A stretch of 40,580 bases of DNA from assembly GCA_027596195.1 (NCBI GenBank), contig JADGJG010000119.1, forward strand, positions 1 to 40,580. Direction: 5' to 3'. A model generated the notes under the pieces. It ran no database searches. It was not told where the DNA came from and saw nothing but the letters and a program-made list of their open reading frames with translations. A program made the position numbers and the translations under genes. Positions 1 through 11,287 of the stretch are shown in pieces. Source of the stretch: Podochytrium sp. JEL0797. Taxonomy: Eukaryota > Chytridiomycota > Chytridiomycetes > Chytridiales > Chytriomycetaceae. The first letter of the stretch is position 1; each line of letters begins with the position of its first letter.

Positions 1-339
1 ACATTTTCCCATCCTTGCCAATCCCAATTTATACTCCGGTTTCCTCCGTCCCGCACCCGTAATCCTCCGGTCACGTGGCTTGTTTGCCCCAAACCAAAGA
101 ATGACTTGGCCGACTTAGCCAAGTCGTTCACGCGTAAAACCAATTGACTCGATTATGGCATGTTTTGGCACGCCCCTCAATGGTTGGGCATGTTTTGCCT
201 TTTGAAAAATAAATAAGCGATAATTATTTTAAATAAGTTGGCGAGTAATTAATCTCTTTCTTCTCCCTTATTAATCCTATCGCATGAGAAAAAAAGATGA
301 AAAATCGGAGAAAAAAAAGCACAACAAACCACGGGCACC
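1..339. other. 5' flank without a gene
   Basis: AT-rich stretch (notably 205-260) upstream of the coiled-coil gene at 340. I see no coding region and no clear TATA element. It probably holds that gene's promoter (inference). Confidence 0.4.
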
Positions 340-1287
340 ATGTCGCATCACCGCCCCAACCCACAACAGCATCAACGGTCCTCCAATGACCAGTACAACA
401 ACTCCAACTCCTCGCCGTATCGCCAATATCAGCAACAGCAACCTCCCAAACCATATCTCCACCCAAACCCGCGTCCGCCACCCGCCCAAATGCCCCTCCC
501 CGTCACATACCCTCAAATACTCTCCTTCCAGCAGCCACAGCATCAGCAATACCATCCCTTCTACCCCTCCGAAGCGGACCGCCAAATCGCCACCCTCGAA
601 TGCCGCCTCGCCCAAACCGCCGACTCATTGCGCCTCAAGGCGATCGAGTGCGATCGTCTTACTGAAGAGTTGCACGCTTCGAAGACCGAGTGTGAGAAGG
701 TGTCCGCGGCGGCGGGCAAGAAGTATGGAGGGGTTGATTTCGAGGGGTGTGTGGAGATGGATCGCGTGGTTGTGGGCTTGTTGGACGGGTTGAGGAAAGA
801 AGTGGAGGAGAAGGCGGAGGAGTTGAGGGTGGTGAGGCAGCAGTTGCTTGCGGCTTCTTTCACAACCGAGAGGTAACACATGACGCGTTGGAATCTTGAG
901 TGGGAACTAAATCTCCCACCTCCCACACGCACACCTCGCACACACTCACACACACTCACACATACGCACACACTCAACTTGATGAAATTTCCAGCGTGCA
1001 TGGAAAGAGACTCTTGTCCCTCGTGTCACTGCTCGAATCCGAAAACAAGTCATTGGGCGCGCATTTGAGTGAGGATTCGCATGTCGAGCACATGCGAATG
1101 CAGCTTGCGCAAGCCGCGTCCGAGAATCAAGAGTTGCGGTGCAAGTTGAAAGGTTAGGATTCTTCTTATTGGGGAGAAATTCATGCTGATTATATTTTAC
1201 CGTTTTTGTGGTGGGACACCAGAGATGGAAGTGCTGGCAGTGAGTTTGGATTCTGAACTGGAAGAGATGCATTGTCTGAAGCGTTGA
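340..1287 (+). CDS. Gln/Pro-rich coiled-coil protein, function unknown
   Basis: Exons 340-872, 995-1152 and 1223-1287 sum to 756 nt, giving 251 aa. Both introns are GT...AG, and the second exon junction falls inside a codon that restores Glu. Residues 1-75 are low-complexity (Gln, Pro, Tyr, Asn, Ser). From about residue 80 the chain is strongly heptad-like and charged (motifs such as DRQIATLECRLAQ, LRKEVEEKAEELRVVRQQL, MRMQLAQAASENQELRCK) and stays helical to the end. A disordered N-terminus followed by a coiled coil suggests a scaffold or centrosomal/cytoskeletal protein, but I recognise no family. The start is the first ATG in frame, in a fair context (caccATG). The neighbouring deacetylase lies 1.6 kb away on the other strand, so there is no sign of shared function. 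Confidence 0.75.
916..976. repeat. CA-rich simple repeat in intron 1
   Basis: Imperfect (CA)n/(CACT)n tract inside the first intron (873-994) of the coiled-coil gene. It is intronic low complexity and explains several spurious Thr/His-rich reading frames here. Confidence 0.8.
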
Positions 1288-2884
1288 ACTTGTTTATGGC
1301 TGCAACGTGAATTGCGAGGTTCAATATATCATTCTTTTTTGCTGTGCGCAAGAATTCAAAATATTAGATGAATACAATACAACGCTGTCCTCTGGCCTTG
1401 GCGAGCAACAAATTCCAGTTAGGGAAGAGTGAGGGAAAGAAGTGGAAAACGCGTTGAAGGTTTCTTTAATTCGACAAAGAACGCGAACCAATATTCATGA
1501 CGGGCCGAGTGCAGTTCGCGTCCAGTGAAAGAATCATACGAAGAAATTACGCATAACACTCTGAAAAGCGTATGAAACATGGCGCACTCGACAAGTTGGT
1601 CATTAAAGCAGAGCATGTGAATGCAGGGAGATCGGGTACAGGGCGCAGGATCGCGGTTGTTGGGGGTTGACGAGCCGGCGATTGGGAGTTTCTTTTCGGT
1701 TCTCGCGGACTCTCATAGTGTAACCAGATGATGAAGAATTAACTTTGCTTTATTCGAAGGGAAGAGGGAAGACGTTGAGAATAGGGTTGAGAGGAAATCG
1801 AATTTTGTGTGAGGGTACCGCATGTTTGACGCGCGATCAAGCAGTATGGCCAAGGAAGTGCGAGTGCGTTTCGATAGTGGGAGATTGTCTTATTGCAGAG
1901 AGTTACAATCGCGTTCGGACCTCGTGTTTTGACGGGAAAAGGAGGGTTAGTTTCGATTTGGTCGGCAACCACACGAGGTACACGGGAGTATCCTGGAACG
2001 AGGATCTAGTGTAGAATCGTATTTTTCTGACCCGTGGATGCGGGTAGGTCGCGTCTGCGGGTTGGTCTCTTTTGCTGCATTGAAGTGCAAGGGTTAATTT
2101 TCAGCGTTTAAACTGGTTCCTTTATTCCAGTCTTTGAGTACAGAGACGCGTTGCTGAATGCCCGTTGTTGCCCCACGGGCGGCGCGGATGTGAGAAAGTG
2201 ACCCGTTTTGCGCAAGTTGAGGGGGCATTGGGGGATTCCCTGGCGCCCTCGTATAACAGGCGGAATGCGCTCGACACGGTGTCTATAAATCATGCGAATC
2301 CGGAGAGATTGAGTGATATTGTGTTGAATTTCACGTTTCCGGTTGCTGGTTGTAGGGGCGCGATATCAAAGTTTCTAAACCAAAACAAGACTCTCATCAC
2401 AGTACCTCCAAGAGACACATGACCCGTTTCCGCAGGGTCCAACATCCTGCAGCGAATTGGACGCGTCGCTTGGATTGCAATCAAGCATCCATCGATTTTA
2501 AACATCTCCTTCCCCTCAGATACCATCATATTTTCCAATGGCCACCAAACTCTAATGTTTCCGACGTGGAATTTGCACGCATCTCGGTCTCGGCTATATT
2601 CGCCGGCTTTGCTAATAACTAACAGATCGAGTGAGTTCTGCCTCTTGCGTTTCAATGCGCCCTCTCTAGCGAATCTGGAAGAGGATATCGACAATAAAAA
2701 AGGTAATTTACTAGAGTTTTTCTGCTACAAACAAATAAGAGTCATAAAAAATATAAAATAAAGACGAAGACCAGCAAAGTCGGATACGAGCCAGAAATAT
2801 ATTTTACGAAGCCGGAGCAGCACAATCTAACATGGGGAAGTTTGAGAAATCGAAACAATGACATGAGAGAAACTGCAGATTTTA
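1288..2884. other. 1.6-kb stretch without a coherent gene
   Basis: No gene model holds together. Two patches (about 1620-2020 and 2165-2420, plus strand) have GC-rich, coding-like composition, but the frame is interrupted, no splice pattern joins the pieces and I recognise no family. They may be relics of a decayed gene. The last 120 nt before 2885 are AT-rich and probably hold the 3' end of the deacetylase transcript that runs leftward. Confidence 0.35.
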
Positions 2885-3790
2885 CTAACCGCCGGAACGG
2901 CAAGTGGCTTTTCCAGATCCCAGGTCCGCGGACGCGATACAGCATGTGAATCCAGACGAAGCACAAGTGTAAGATCCGACGCTGGATCCGCAGGTTTCCC
3001 AGTTGGCGATTGCTCCACCGTTGCCAGGGGAAGGAGGTCCAACGACGGAGATACAATCTAGCAAAGACATGCACATGGACACACGATAAGCACTAACAGA
3101 TGAGCAAATACAGAAAAGCAAATCTCACTCGACAAATTGTTGGGGCGGCAAGTGGTCTTTTGGCTTGCAGCGTCCCCTGGCGCGACACAACACACATATC
3201 CAGAAGTCGCGCACACGGAAGTTCCGACGCTCGGGCCACATGTTTCCCAGTCGGCGATGGGTGCAACGCCTGGTGCACCAGTTGGGATGGGAGGGGCCAC
3301 GGAAGCAGTTGTAACAGCAGGGGGCGGCTTCGTGCCAGCACAGTCTGTCCCAAATGATGCTGAGTACAACCAAATGAAAATCAGAAATGGGGCGTTTACT
3401 TTGAGCATTGTTTGGACGACAAGTCGATTTTCCTGATCCCAAGTCCGCTGGAGCGACGCAGCAAATGAACCCAGAAGACGCGCATACGGAAGATCCCACG
3501 CTCGGTCCGCATGTGGCCCAGTCTGAAATCGTGGCGCCACCTGGTGCCGCAGTTGGGGTGACTGGGGGTGGGGGCGGGTTCGTGCCAGCACAGTCTGTCC
3601 CAAATGATGTTGAGTACAACCAAATGAAAATCAGAAATGGGGCGTTTACTTTGAGCATTGTTTGGACGGCAAGTCGATTTTCCAGATCCCAAGTCCGCTG
3701 GAGCGATGCAGCAAATGAACCCAGAAGACGCACACACGGAAGATCCCACGCTCGGTCCGCATGTGGCCCAGTCCGAAACCGCGGCAGACG
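2885..3790 (-). repeat. Array of four Cys-rich modules encoded by repeated exons
   Basis: Module 1 is the 3' part of exon 6 (about 3790-3650), module 2 exon 7 (3594-3400), module 3 exon 8 (3344-3129), module 4 exon 9 (3057-2885). The three separating introns all interrupt a codon after its first base, so modules can be added without frame change. Introns 3595-3649 and 3345-3399 are both 55 nt and differ at one base. Modules 1 and 2 are also nearly identical, which implies a recent 250-bp unit duplication or conversion. I cannot assign the module to a CBM family with confidence; it differs from the CBM1 and CBM18 patterns I know. Confidence 0.85.
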
Positions 3791-5047
3791 GTGGTTTAAC
3801 GGATCCACCCCCAAGACCCGCTTCAAATTGACCAGAGGCAAAGAAGGCTTGCATGGCCGAGTTTCCATAACTAGAAGAAACTCCGATGCATTCGTGGAAG
3901 GGCTTGATGACGCGTCCGGATTGAATCAAGACGTTCATGGCGTCGGGGATCGCCGCGACAGTTTCACTGTGGGGGGAAAAATCCAGCGAATAGTTGTGAA
4001 TGATTTGTCCGAACACGACCGTTATTGGAAGAATCACACTCACGCGAATAGATCGTGTTCCAAACTGATGGCGTTATTGATGCCTTGGTTGACCCAACCT
4101 TGGAACGCTTGTTTGACGAGATACATGTTGCCAGTGCCCACATAGCTCCAATCTTCACTATCCACTGCCCACATCACAGGCGTGAGTCCCATTTTCTTGG
4201 TGATTTCACGCACATTGTCGTTGACGGAGCCATCTGTTTGTGCATAATATGCAGTTAAATGACCCCAATTCCCTGGTTTCAATGTTTGACGACTCACAAG
4301 GCGGACGGAAATAGGACGGAAGCACGCCAAGCACTTCATACACCACCTTGGACGCATACACGAGTTCGGCCACAATCTGATCGTCCGACAAAGTCACCAA
4401 GTCTGGGTGGGACCACGTGTGCAATCTGATTCAGCAGTAAACAAGCCCGGGTTAAATGCGAGTCATCGCACGATTTTGATTAAACAATGACTCACCCAAT
4501 ATCGTGCCCTGCTTGGTACGTCTGCAACAAAACATCTGGGTACTGCAGCACGTTCACACCAATTACCCAGAACGTGGCGTGCATGTTGACCGACTTGAAA
4601 TCTGCAAACAGACGTTTTGATTAGACGCGACGCCAAAGAAAGCCGCATCCCTCGTCTGCCAGAGTCCGACGCAGGGGAACGGAGCAAGACAATCCAATAT
4701 CACTCACAATTCAGTACAGCAGGAGTATTTTCTGACGGTCCGTCGTCGAACGTGGCGCCCCAGACATTCGTGGCAGCACCCGAGCAGGTTATGATGTCCG
4801 AGCCGAAGGAAGCATACGGCATGGAAGTGAAGTAGTTTGTCCATGCAGGGACTGGGGGCGCCGCGACGCCTGATTCCGAGTTGGGAGCCCACGAGAAGTC
4901 AAAGCTGTTTGGGTCAGGAAGCGGCATGTCAGTTTTGTTGGTCGGGCGACGGGAGGCATGAAGCTTTTCTTACCTTTGAGCGTGGGTAGAATGAGTGAGG
5001 AGGGCTGCGAGCGTGAAGAGCGCAGCAGAGTGTGTAAGAATGGCCAT
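2885..5047 (-). CDS. Secreted CE4 chitin/polysaccharide deacetylase with four C-terminal Cys-rich modules
   Basis: Nine exons (5047-4974, 4904-4708, 4601-4496, 4425-4298, 4233-4044, 3966-3650, 3594-3400, 3344-3129, 3057-2885) sum to 1596 nt, 531 aa. A signal peptide of about 23 residues ends THAQ. A CE4/NodB domain follows: TFDDGPS near residues 76-82 (catalytic base and metal Asp), HTWSH at 128-132 (metal His), YFRPPYG, VDSEDW and ISLEHD. CE4 enzymes remove acetyl groups from GlcNAc in chitin using a divalent metal (family knowledge). After the domain come four copies of a small module, C-x8-C-x6-CC-x12-C, mostly one per exon, joined by Pro/Thr-rich linkers and likely binding wall polysaccharide (inference). 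There is no transmembrane or GPI tail, so it is probably secreted. Exons of 106, 128 and 190 nt match those of the paralogue at 9411. Confidence 0.88.
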
Positions 5048-5980
5048 TTTTTGGTTTTTTGATTGATACTGTATGCTTGGAAAAATCTGAGATTCGGTGC
5101 ATCTGTTTGATTGCTGAGTTGCGTGAGCGAGAAATTTTTTTAAGGTTCGTTATTTCGCACATGTCCGCACACGTGGATGACACATTTCCATCTGCGTGGG
5201 TACATGGTCGTTTGAGTCAAATGGGGGAGATGGAGTCGGTCTCCTGATACACATTCTATTCGCACATTCACACACGCGGTTTCCCCTTCAAGTGATTATT
5301 GGATCAAAAGGTCGGGTAATCAAATATGACTCGCCATGATATGATCTGGCTCTCGAAGCCCGCGCCTGCAGCACGTCCCCAACCTCGACCGCAACGGCAC
5401 AAACAGCGAAACGCAAACAGTTGAAAGAATATATATTATTTAGTAAGCGGACGGTGGAAAAATTCCCGTATGCATCGATGGCGATCTATAATAGCATTCG
5501 GCGCACGTGTAGACAAATGCAATTGTTCAAAAAATTGCCAACTGCTCGGCTGCATGCGAATTTCCAAATTAGCAGCTTAGTTTTTTAAGAAAGCAATCTC
5601 CCTGTCGACAGCAAAATGCATCATTACAATCCAGAATAATACACCCTCCACAGCAATTGCCAAATCACCGGTTGGGCACTCAAAACTCGCCTGCATCAGA
5701 AACAGTTCCAACACTGCAACCCCAACAATACCCGCTGCATCACTCTGACCCAACACGGGAAAACTCGTTAATTTATATTTTTTGGACGAGCAACACGTTT
5801 TCGGAGGTTCAACGCGCCTTGACTCGACATGCAAGGATGAATTTATATTTTCATTGTGGAATATCTGGCATCGAATGGGTTGTTGGACGGCTCCGTTCTT
5901 TCACCCACCTGTTCGATGTCCTTTCGATTCATGAAAACTTCAAAACGCATTCTTCATTAAAACCAAAAAAATAAAAACTT
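5048..5980. other. Intergenic region between the module-bearing deacetylase and NDC80
   Basis: About 930 nt with no supportable gene. It holds the upstream region of the leftward deacetylase and the 3' end of the leftward NDC80. AT-rich patches occur at 5420-5480 and 5560-5650. I see no canonical TATA box at the expected distance from 5047. Confidence 0.4.
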
Positions 5981-8470
5981 TCAACCCGCCAACGCACTTC
6001 CACACGTCCCAAGATTCCGAACCTCCTCCAAATCCGCCACCACATTCTCCCGCAACTCCACAAACGTTGTCGACACGTGCTCCTTCATGGCAATCATGCC
6101 TTCCAACACTTTGAGCACGGATTTTTCGACAGAGTCTTTGGATTCTTGGAACCGGCGGCAGAGGGTGTCGTATCTGGGGAGTAAAATGATTTGAAACATG
6201 TTGAGTTTTTCCAGCTTCGAGAAGGGAGAAAAAGGGGGAAGGGGGAAAAAAAACTCAACTCTGATTTGACTTTTTCCACGCGTTGTTGCGACTGCATCAA
6301 CGACGCGGATGATTCGAGTTTCATGCGTTGCATGTCTTGTTCAATCACCTCCATCTCTTTGGACGCTGCCAAATTCGCCTTGGCATACATCTGCAAAAGA
6401 AAAAGGAATAAGCTCTGAGCGCCGCCCCCCATCCCACCCCCAGCCTTCTTGCCAATCTCTCTCTCTCACATCTTTCTCTTCATTGAATTGATCATTCAGT
6501 TTCGAAATCTTCGTCTCGAGCATCATGAGTTCATCGCACTTTTCGGCATGCGATTCCACGAGTCGGTCGAGTCGTTCTTGCGTGGCGATGGCTTCATCCT
6601 CAAACGCGTGTGCTGACGCATTGTATTTGGATCGGATTTTGAGAAGCAAGGGCTGTTGTGACGGCGGTTCCACGTCAGAAAAACGATGAGAGGTTACAAA
6701 AACACACGGGATTATTAACCTTAATTTTGTTTTGCAAGTCGACCGAAACAAAGTCTTCGACCTTGTGCGACGCGAAATTGAGCTCGAGTTCGAAATTGAC
6801 GCCTTGCGCGTCTTTCGATTCGGAAGAGAGGAATCCAAGGTCGTATGACAGTGTGTTGAAGCTTTGTACGAGTTTCTCGAGCTGTGTGTTATGCCGTTAA
6901 GAAACCGGCGGGTGTGTGTGCGTGTGTGTGTGGGGGGACACCCACACACAAACACAAACCTGATCCATCTTCTTTTGCACCGCCATTTCCTTTTCCCAAA
7001 AGACCTTGTTGGTTTCTTCGGCTTTTTTGGCCAGCGTTTCGAGCCCACGCACGAGTTGGTCGCGCTCCGACATCATGCGGTCCACGTCGGCGGGCGAGAG
7101 TTCCTGCGAATCGACCGTGATGGTGAGTTCGGCTTTTTCGGCGGATTGCTTGTCGAGTTCGGATTCTGGTGTGGGGTGGGTGAGTCAGAAACGCGCGCGA
7201 GGCAAAAAAAAAGCAGCGGGTGGTGGTGGTTATGTACCGAGAACAGTCAGCTCTTCCTCCACTAGTTTGACTTTATCTTCGAGCTTCTGCTTCTTGAGTT
7301 CGAGGTGGTCCGCAATGTACTTTTTGAACTTTTCAATGTCGGACGCGAGGGTCGCGGATTCGCGTTCGGCGAGGGTGAGCGGGGACTGTGGAGGAAAGAG
7401 AGGAGTGAGTGGATAGGGTTTTGATGTGCTGAATAAGGAAATCATGCGCAAACCTCGCTGTCGTGGAGAGAAGACCACTCTTTGGACAAGACGTCGTGCT
7501 CTGCTTTGAGCTTTTCCACGTCCTTGACGGTCTTTTCGTTCTTGCGGTCTGAAATAAAGCCAAACGGTTTTCGAATTCAGTGAAAACGCGGAATGAGTAC
7601 ACACGCGCATACGCACACAATAACAAGAAACGCGTCAAAACAGAAACACACCAAAAGTCGCCATCAACTCGTGATCCATCGTATCATAACTATCATCGCC
7701 CGCCAAAAACACGGCATACGCTTTGCTCAAATATTCGAAAAACACTTTGGCGGATTGCTCTGCATTCGTGGCTTGGTCAAAATCCTCCTGGTTGTCCATC
7801 TGATCGCAGCACAGAATCAATTCGACCATCCACGTCAGCATCGCGAGGAGAGACGGCCATGCGTGCATGGATCCCACTGAGGCAAGGTGTGATTTTGAGA
7901 TTTGGTCGCAGAACGGGTATCTGTGGTTTTTGACAGGTCAACGCAACGCGAAACAGCACCAAGATCTCACCTCAACCCCCTCAGAATCACGGGCACCTCC
8001 TCCTCAAACTTCTTCTGGAACACATAACGCGGGTCCAGCTGTGCATACAGAAACTTGAAAATGCTCGTAAAGTCCTTCATGGAGGGAGCCTGGAGCGTCT
8101 TTGGACTCACGGGCTGGTTGTAGCCAGCCTGGACGAGGAAGGCAATGAGGGAGCGGATCGACTGGGCCTGCCACGACTTGTCGCGCAGTGGGCGTGGATC
8201 CTTGGTGAGCATTTGAGGTGCGGAGGAGGGGCGCGTGGCGTACGCCGAGGAGCGTCTGTGTTTGTTGTGAGTGAGTGTGTTGTGAGTGCTAGGGAGTGAG
8301 TGAGTTCCCTAGGAAGCAAGCGCTAAGGAGGCGCCAGGGATCAAATACCTCCCCGCCATTGAAAAGCGCTGCTGGTTCAGCTGCAGCCCAGCAAGGCCGT
8401 CGCCAAGGCTGCCCATTGCGCGCGAAGAAACTGGCGCATGCGAAAGCCGGGGCAGGTGCGAAGACGCCAT
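5981..8470 (-). CDS. NDC80: Kinetochore protein Ndc80/Hec1
   Basis: Ten exons (8470-8349, 8255-7971, 7920-7652, 7548-7454, 7385-7238, 7165-6960, 6881-6720, 6652-6470, 6390-6260, 6173-5981) sum to 1794 nt, 597 aa. A short basic/Ser-rich N-terminal tail (about 55 residues) precedes the Ndc80 calponin-homology domain, recognised by DPRPLRDK, the segment SPKTLQAPSMKDFTSIF, the LDP motif, KFEEEVP and, in the next exon, GSMHAWPSLLAMLTWMVEL. The rest is long coiled coil. Ndc80 with Nuf2, Spc24 and Spc25 forms the outer-kinetochore rod that binds microtubules (family knowledge). Length is close to the usual 600-690 aa. Introns are short and phases close across all ten exons. It is a single-copy housekeeping gene unrelated in function to the chitin genes beside it. 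Confidence 0.95.
6907..6955. repeat. GT/CA dinucleotide inverted repeat inside an NDC80 intron
   Basis: A (GT)n run followed by a G run and then ACACCCACACAC lies within the intron 6882-6959. The arms can pair to a hairpin in the pre-mRNA. It is probably a simple-sequence expansion. Confidence 0.6.
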
Positions 8471-8698
8471 GTTTTTTTTTTGGGTCGATTGTCCGAATTT
8501 GTTGTGGCCCAAATGAGTACAACACCCTCTTCCTGTGCAGTACATACACACAACATCACAACCAAAACATGAATAAAGTATATTGAAACAGCTGCATCAG
8601 AACCAATGAAACACCTCCCAACTCAAAAACAAACAACAGAAAGCCAGGAAGGGCAGGGGTCCAGACTACGACCATAACAAGAGGCTAAAGAAGTGCAT

Positions 8699-8991
8699 TC
8701 ACTGGCTCTCCATCGACAGATAGTATCTCGACTTTTCGACAAAGTACGCCTGGGCATCCGGCATCATACAGATGCCGCGGTATGTGAAGAAGGCAAAGAA
8801 GAGGAGAAACACGCAGTTCCAGACTGGGGGTGGCAGGACATGGAGAAGCATGAGAGCCCAATCACAGCACAATCACAAAATCGAAAAACTCAACTCGTCT
8901 TCTCCCACGGCTCAAGCATGTACAGTCCAAAAGTCAGTTCGTACTGGTAGATCAGTTTGCTGATCCGTTTGCTCATGCTGGAGGTCTTCAT
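8699..8991 (-). CDS. Small subunit of serine palmitoyltransferase (SPTSSA/Tsc3-type)
   Basis: Two exons (8991-8895 and 8823-8699) sum to 222 nt, 73 aa. The intron is GT...CAG and splits the codon of an Ile. The core Y-Q-Y-E-L-x4-L-Y-M-L-E-P-W-E-K-T is the hallmark of the small activating subunits of serine palmitoyltransferase, which has YQYLLVTALYMLEPWERT in animals. The hydrophobic segment NCVFLLFFAFFTY follows, then a short polar tail with FVEKSRYYL. These subunits sit in the ER membrane, bind the LCB1/LCB2 heterodimer, raise its activity and tune acyl-CoA choice in the first step of sphingolipid synthesis (family knowledge). The gene is easily missed because it is tiny and split. Confidence 0.88.
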
Positions 8992-9410
8992 TGCGGCGGT
9001 TTGGTTGGAGGGCGACGAAGTTGTGTTGGCAGTTTGTGGAACCAATTTCTAAGCGCCCAAAAAATCTTGCCCCCATGTTTTATGACCTGGTGTGGTCACA
9101 ACCCCTTGCCACCAGCATTCGCCCCGCCTTCCCGCTTTACCCGCCAATCTGCGCCTTCGTAATTCTGTGTTCAAAGAATTCATTCTTCAAAGAATCATAA
9201 AAATATAATACGTGAATTTTCCAACCTCACTTCCCCTCCCTTTCCATTATTCATGTTATTAAAATGTACAAAGTAGTTTTTAATCTATGTTGGAACCACT
9301 GATGAATGAAGTAGTCGCTGAAAATAACAAAAAAATTCTCAAGAGATCTGTTTCACCGAACAAAAATCCATTAAACCGACTTGTATTGGATGAGGATTAC
9401 TCTTTGTCGC
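8992..9410. other. Divergent promoter region between the SPT subunit and a deacetylase
   Basis: About 420 nt between two divergently transcribed genes, AT-rich from 9195 to 9400. No gene is seen. An ATAAAAATATAATA stretch at about 9196-9210 is the only TATA-like element and is not well placed for either start. Confidence 0.4.
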
Positions 9411-10833
9411 ATGTCCAGTCTGGGAATTGTCTCCACCATGTTCGGAGTAGTTGCAGCACAAGGGTGAGGAAGCGGTTTTGATCGATCGGACCACACTCGC
9501 CAGCTGACAATGAATGGTTTCCAGCTCTTACGACTTTTCCTGGGCTCCCTACTGGGACTCTGGCGTCGTTGCTCCCGAAGTGCACGAATGGACGCAATAC
9601 TTTCAAAATGTCAACGGCGACGCTCCCTTCCCTCGCTCCGATTTATCAGATTGCATGGGTTCCGGACTCGTGAACGTCTGGGGTGCCACGTTTGACGATG
9701 GGCCCGGATACTCGACGCCAGATGTCGTGGATTGTGAGTCGTTTTTTTTAATTTCACTGTAAGTTGAAGGCTTGTGCTGATGTTTCTGTCGCGCTGCATG
9801 CGTCCGACAAAACAGACTTCCAAGGAGTCGGCATGAGTGCTACATTTTGGGTAATCGGAACAAACGTTCTTCAACTTCCAGACACTCTCGCTTTGACGTT
9901 TGATGCGGGTCATCAAATTGGGTAAGAGTTCTCAGTAAGAAATTAACCAAAAAGGGAAATGCCCAGGGCTCATTTTCATTCATTGATGTTGCAGGATTCA
10001 CACATGGTCCCACCCCGATCTGACCACTTTGACAGACGATCAGATCATCGCTGAGCTTGTTTACGGGGCCAAAGCAATATATGAAGTGTTGGGCGTTGTG
10101 CCACAGTTTTTCCGACCGCCTTGTGAGTTCGTACAACTTTCCCCACTTTCGAACGCGTGCTAAAAAGCAAAAAAAATAGATGGAGCGATTGACGACAACA
10201 TTCGCAGCCTCGCAGCGACCATGGGCCTTCAAGCCGTCACTTGGAGTGAAGACAGCGAGGACTGGACGTGTGTCGGGTTCGACAACATCACCAACGTTCC
10301 CGACGCGTTTCAAAGCTGGGTCGATGATGGTGTCACAAATGCCATTTCGTTGGAGCATGATTATTGGAAGTGAGTATTATCCTTTACAATTTTTTTAAAT
10401 CGAAAACATTGATTTCTTTTTTCTTACCAGTGAAACCGCCTCTGTGGTTGGACAAAATATGGACATTCTGATTGCTGCCGGAAACACAATCGTCACACTC
10501 TCGGAATGCATTGGAGAAACGGATTCCCCGTACGACAACCCAATCCTTCAAGAATTCTTTGATTCGGGTCAATTCGATGCCTACAACGTTCCCGCAACAG
10601 CAGGATCAATGAGCAGTTTTGATCTGGTCATAAAAGCGGCGGCTTCGATTGCCAAGTCGGCGTCGTCTCCGAAAGCGGGGGTTGTATTTGCGGCGGCTGG
10701 AGCCGGGGTGGGTGTGTTGTGTGTGGCGGGGGTTACGGTGTGGGTTGTGATGGTTTCGAAGAGAAGAAAGCCGGGGAAATGGGTTCCTTTGCATGAGAGG
10801 CAGGATAAAGTCGGGCTGCTGTCTCGTTCCTAA
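9411..10833 (+). CDS. CE4 chitin/polysaccharide deacetylase, membrane-anchored (group I)
   Basis: Six exons (9411-9463, 9525-9733, 9816-9921, 9995-10122, 10180-10369, 10431-10833) sum to 1089 nt, 362 aa. A short signal peptide (about 17 residues, ending VVAAQ) precedes the CE4 domain: TFDDGPG at about 73-79, HTWSHP, FFRPPYG, EDSEDW and ISLEHD, so all metal and catalytic residues are present. After the domain comes a short spacer and a transmembrane helix rich in Ala, Gly and Val (AAAGAGVGVLCVAGVTVWVV), then a basic cytoplasmic tail (SKRRKPGKW) of about 30 residues. It should act outside the plasma membrane on nascent wall chitin (inference). The start is the ATG that gives the signal peptide; a second in-frame Met at 9438 would shorten it. 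Confidence 0.88.
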
Positions 10834-11287
10834 ATCAAGAGCGGGACTTTCATATTGATTATTTATATTTTCAATGCATGTTTTTGGGCGGGTGCAAAAA
10901 TAACAACTTATTAAATATTCACGTTATTCCTCGAGTTTCCACAGTGCATATTCTTTGAGCAGTCGGTCGCCAACTTGCAGGATTTCAATTCAGGGGATCC
11001 CAAATGAATTCGGAAAGGGCGCACTTTTAACAACTCCTAAGATCAATTGTTCAAAAGCAATGTTTTGAAAAAACACCTGGCAAACGTGTAAGTCTACGCG
11101 TTTCTTATTCGTTGGTGCTTCAGAACTCCTCCGGGTAAAAAATCAAAAAACCGAAAGAAAGCGATGATTTGCTATCAATGTGAAATGGAACTGAACCTTT
11201 CCCTTCGGCGCCACGTCAAATTGATCCGGCCAATTCGACTCCCCCACCCCCGCAGGGACTCCTCAATCTCTGCCCAAAAGAGCTAAG
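10834..11287. other. Intergenic region before the DUF3471-like cluster
   Basis: About 450 nt; the 3' flank of the upstream deacetylase is AT-rich (10855-10930). No gene or clear regulatory element is seen. Confidence 0.4.

Noticed and set aside
1620..2422. GC-rich coding-like patches on the plus strand
   Set aside because: Frames are interrupted, no consistent splice model exists and no family is recognised.
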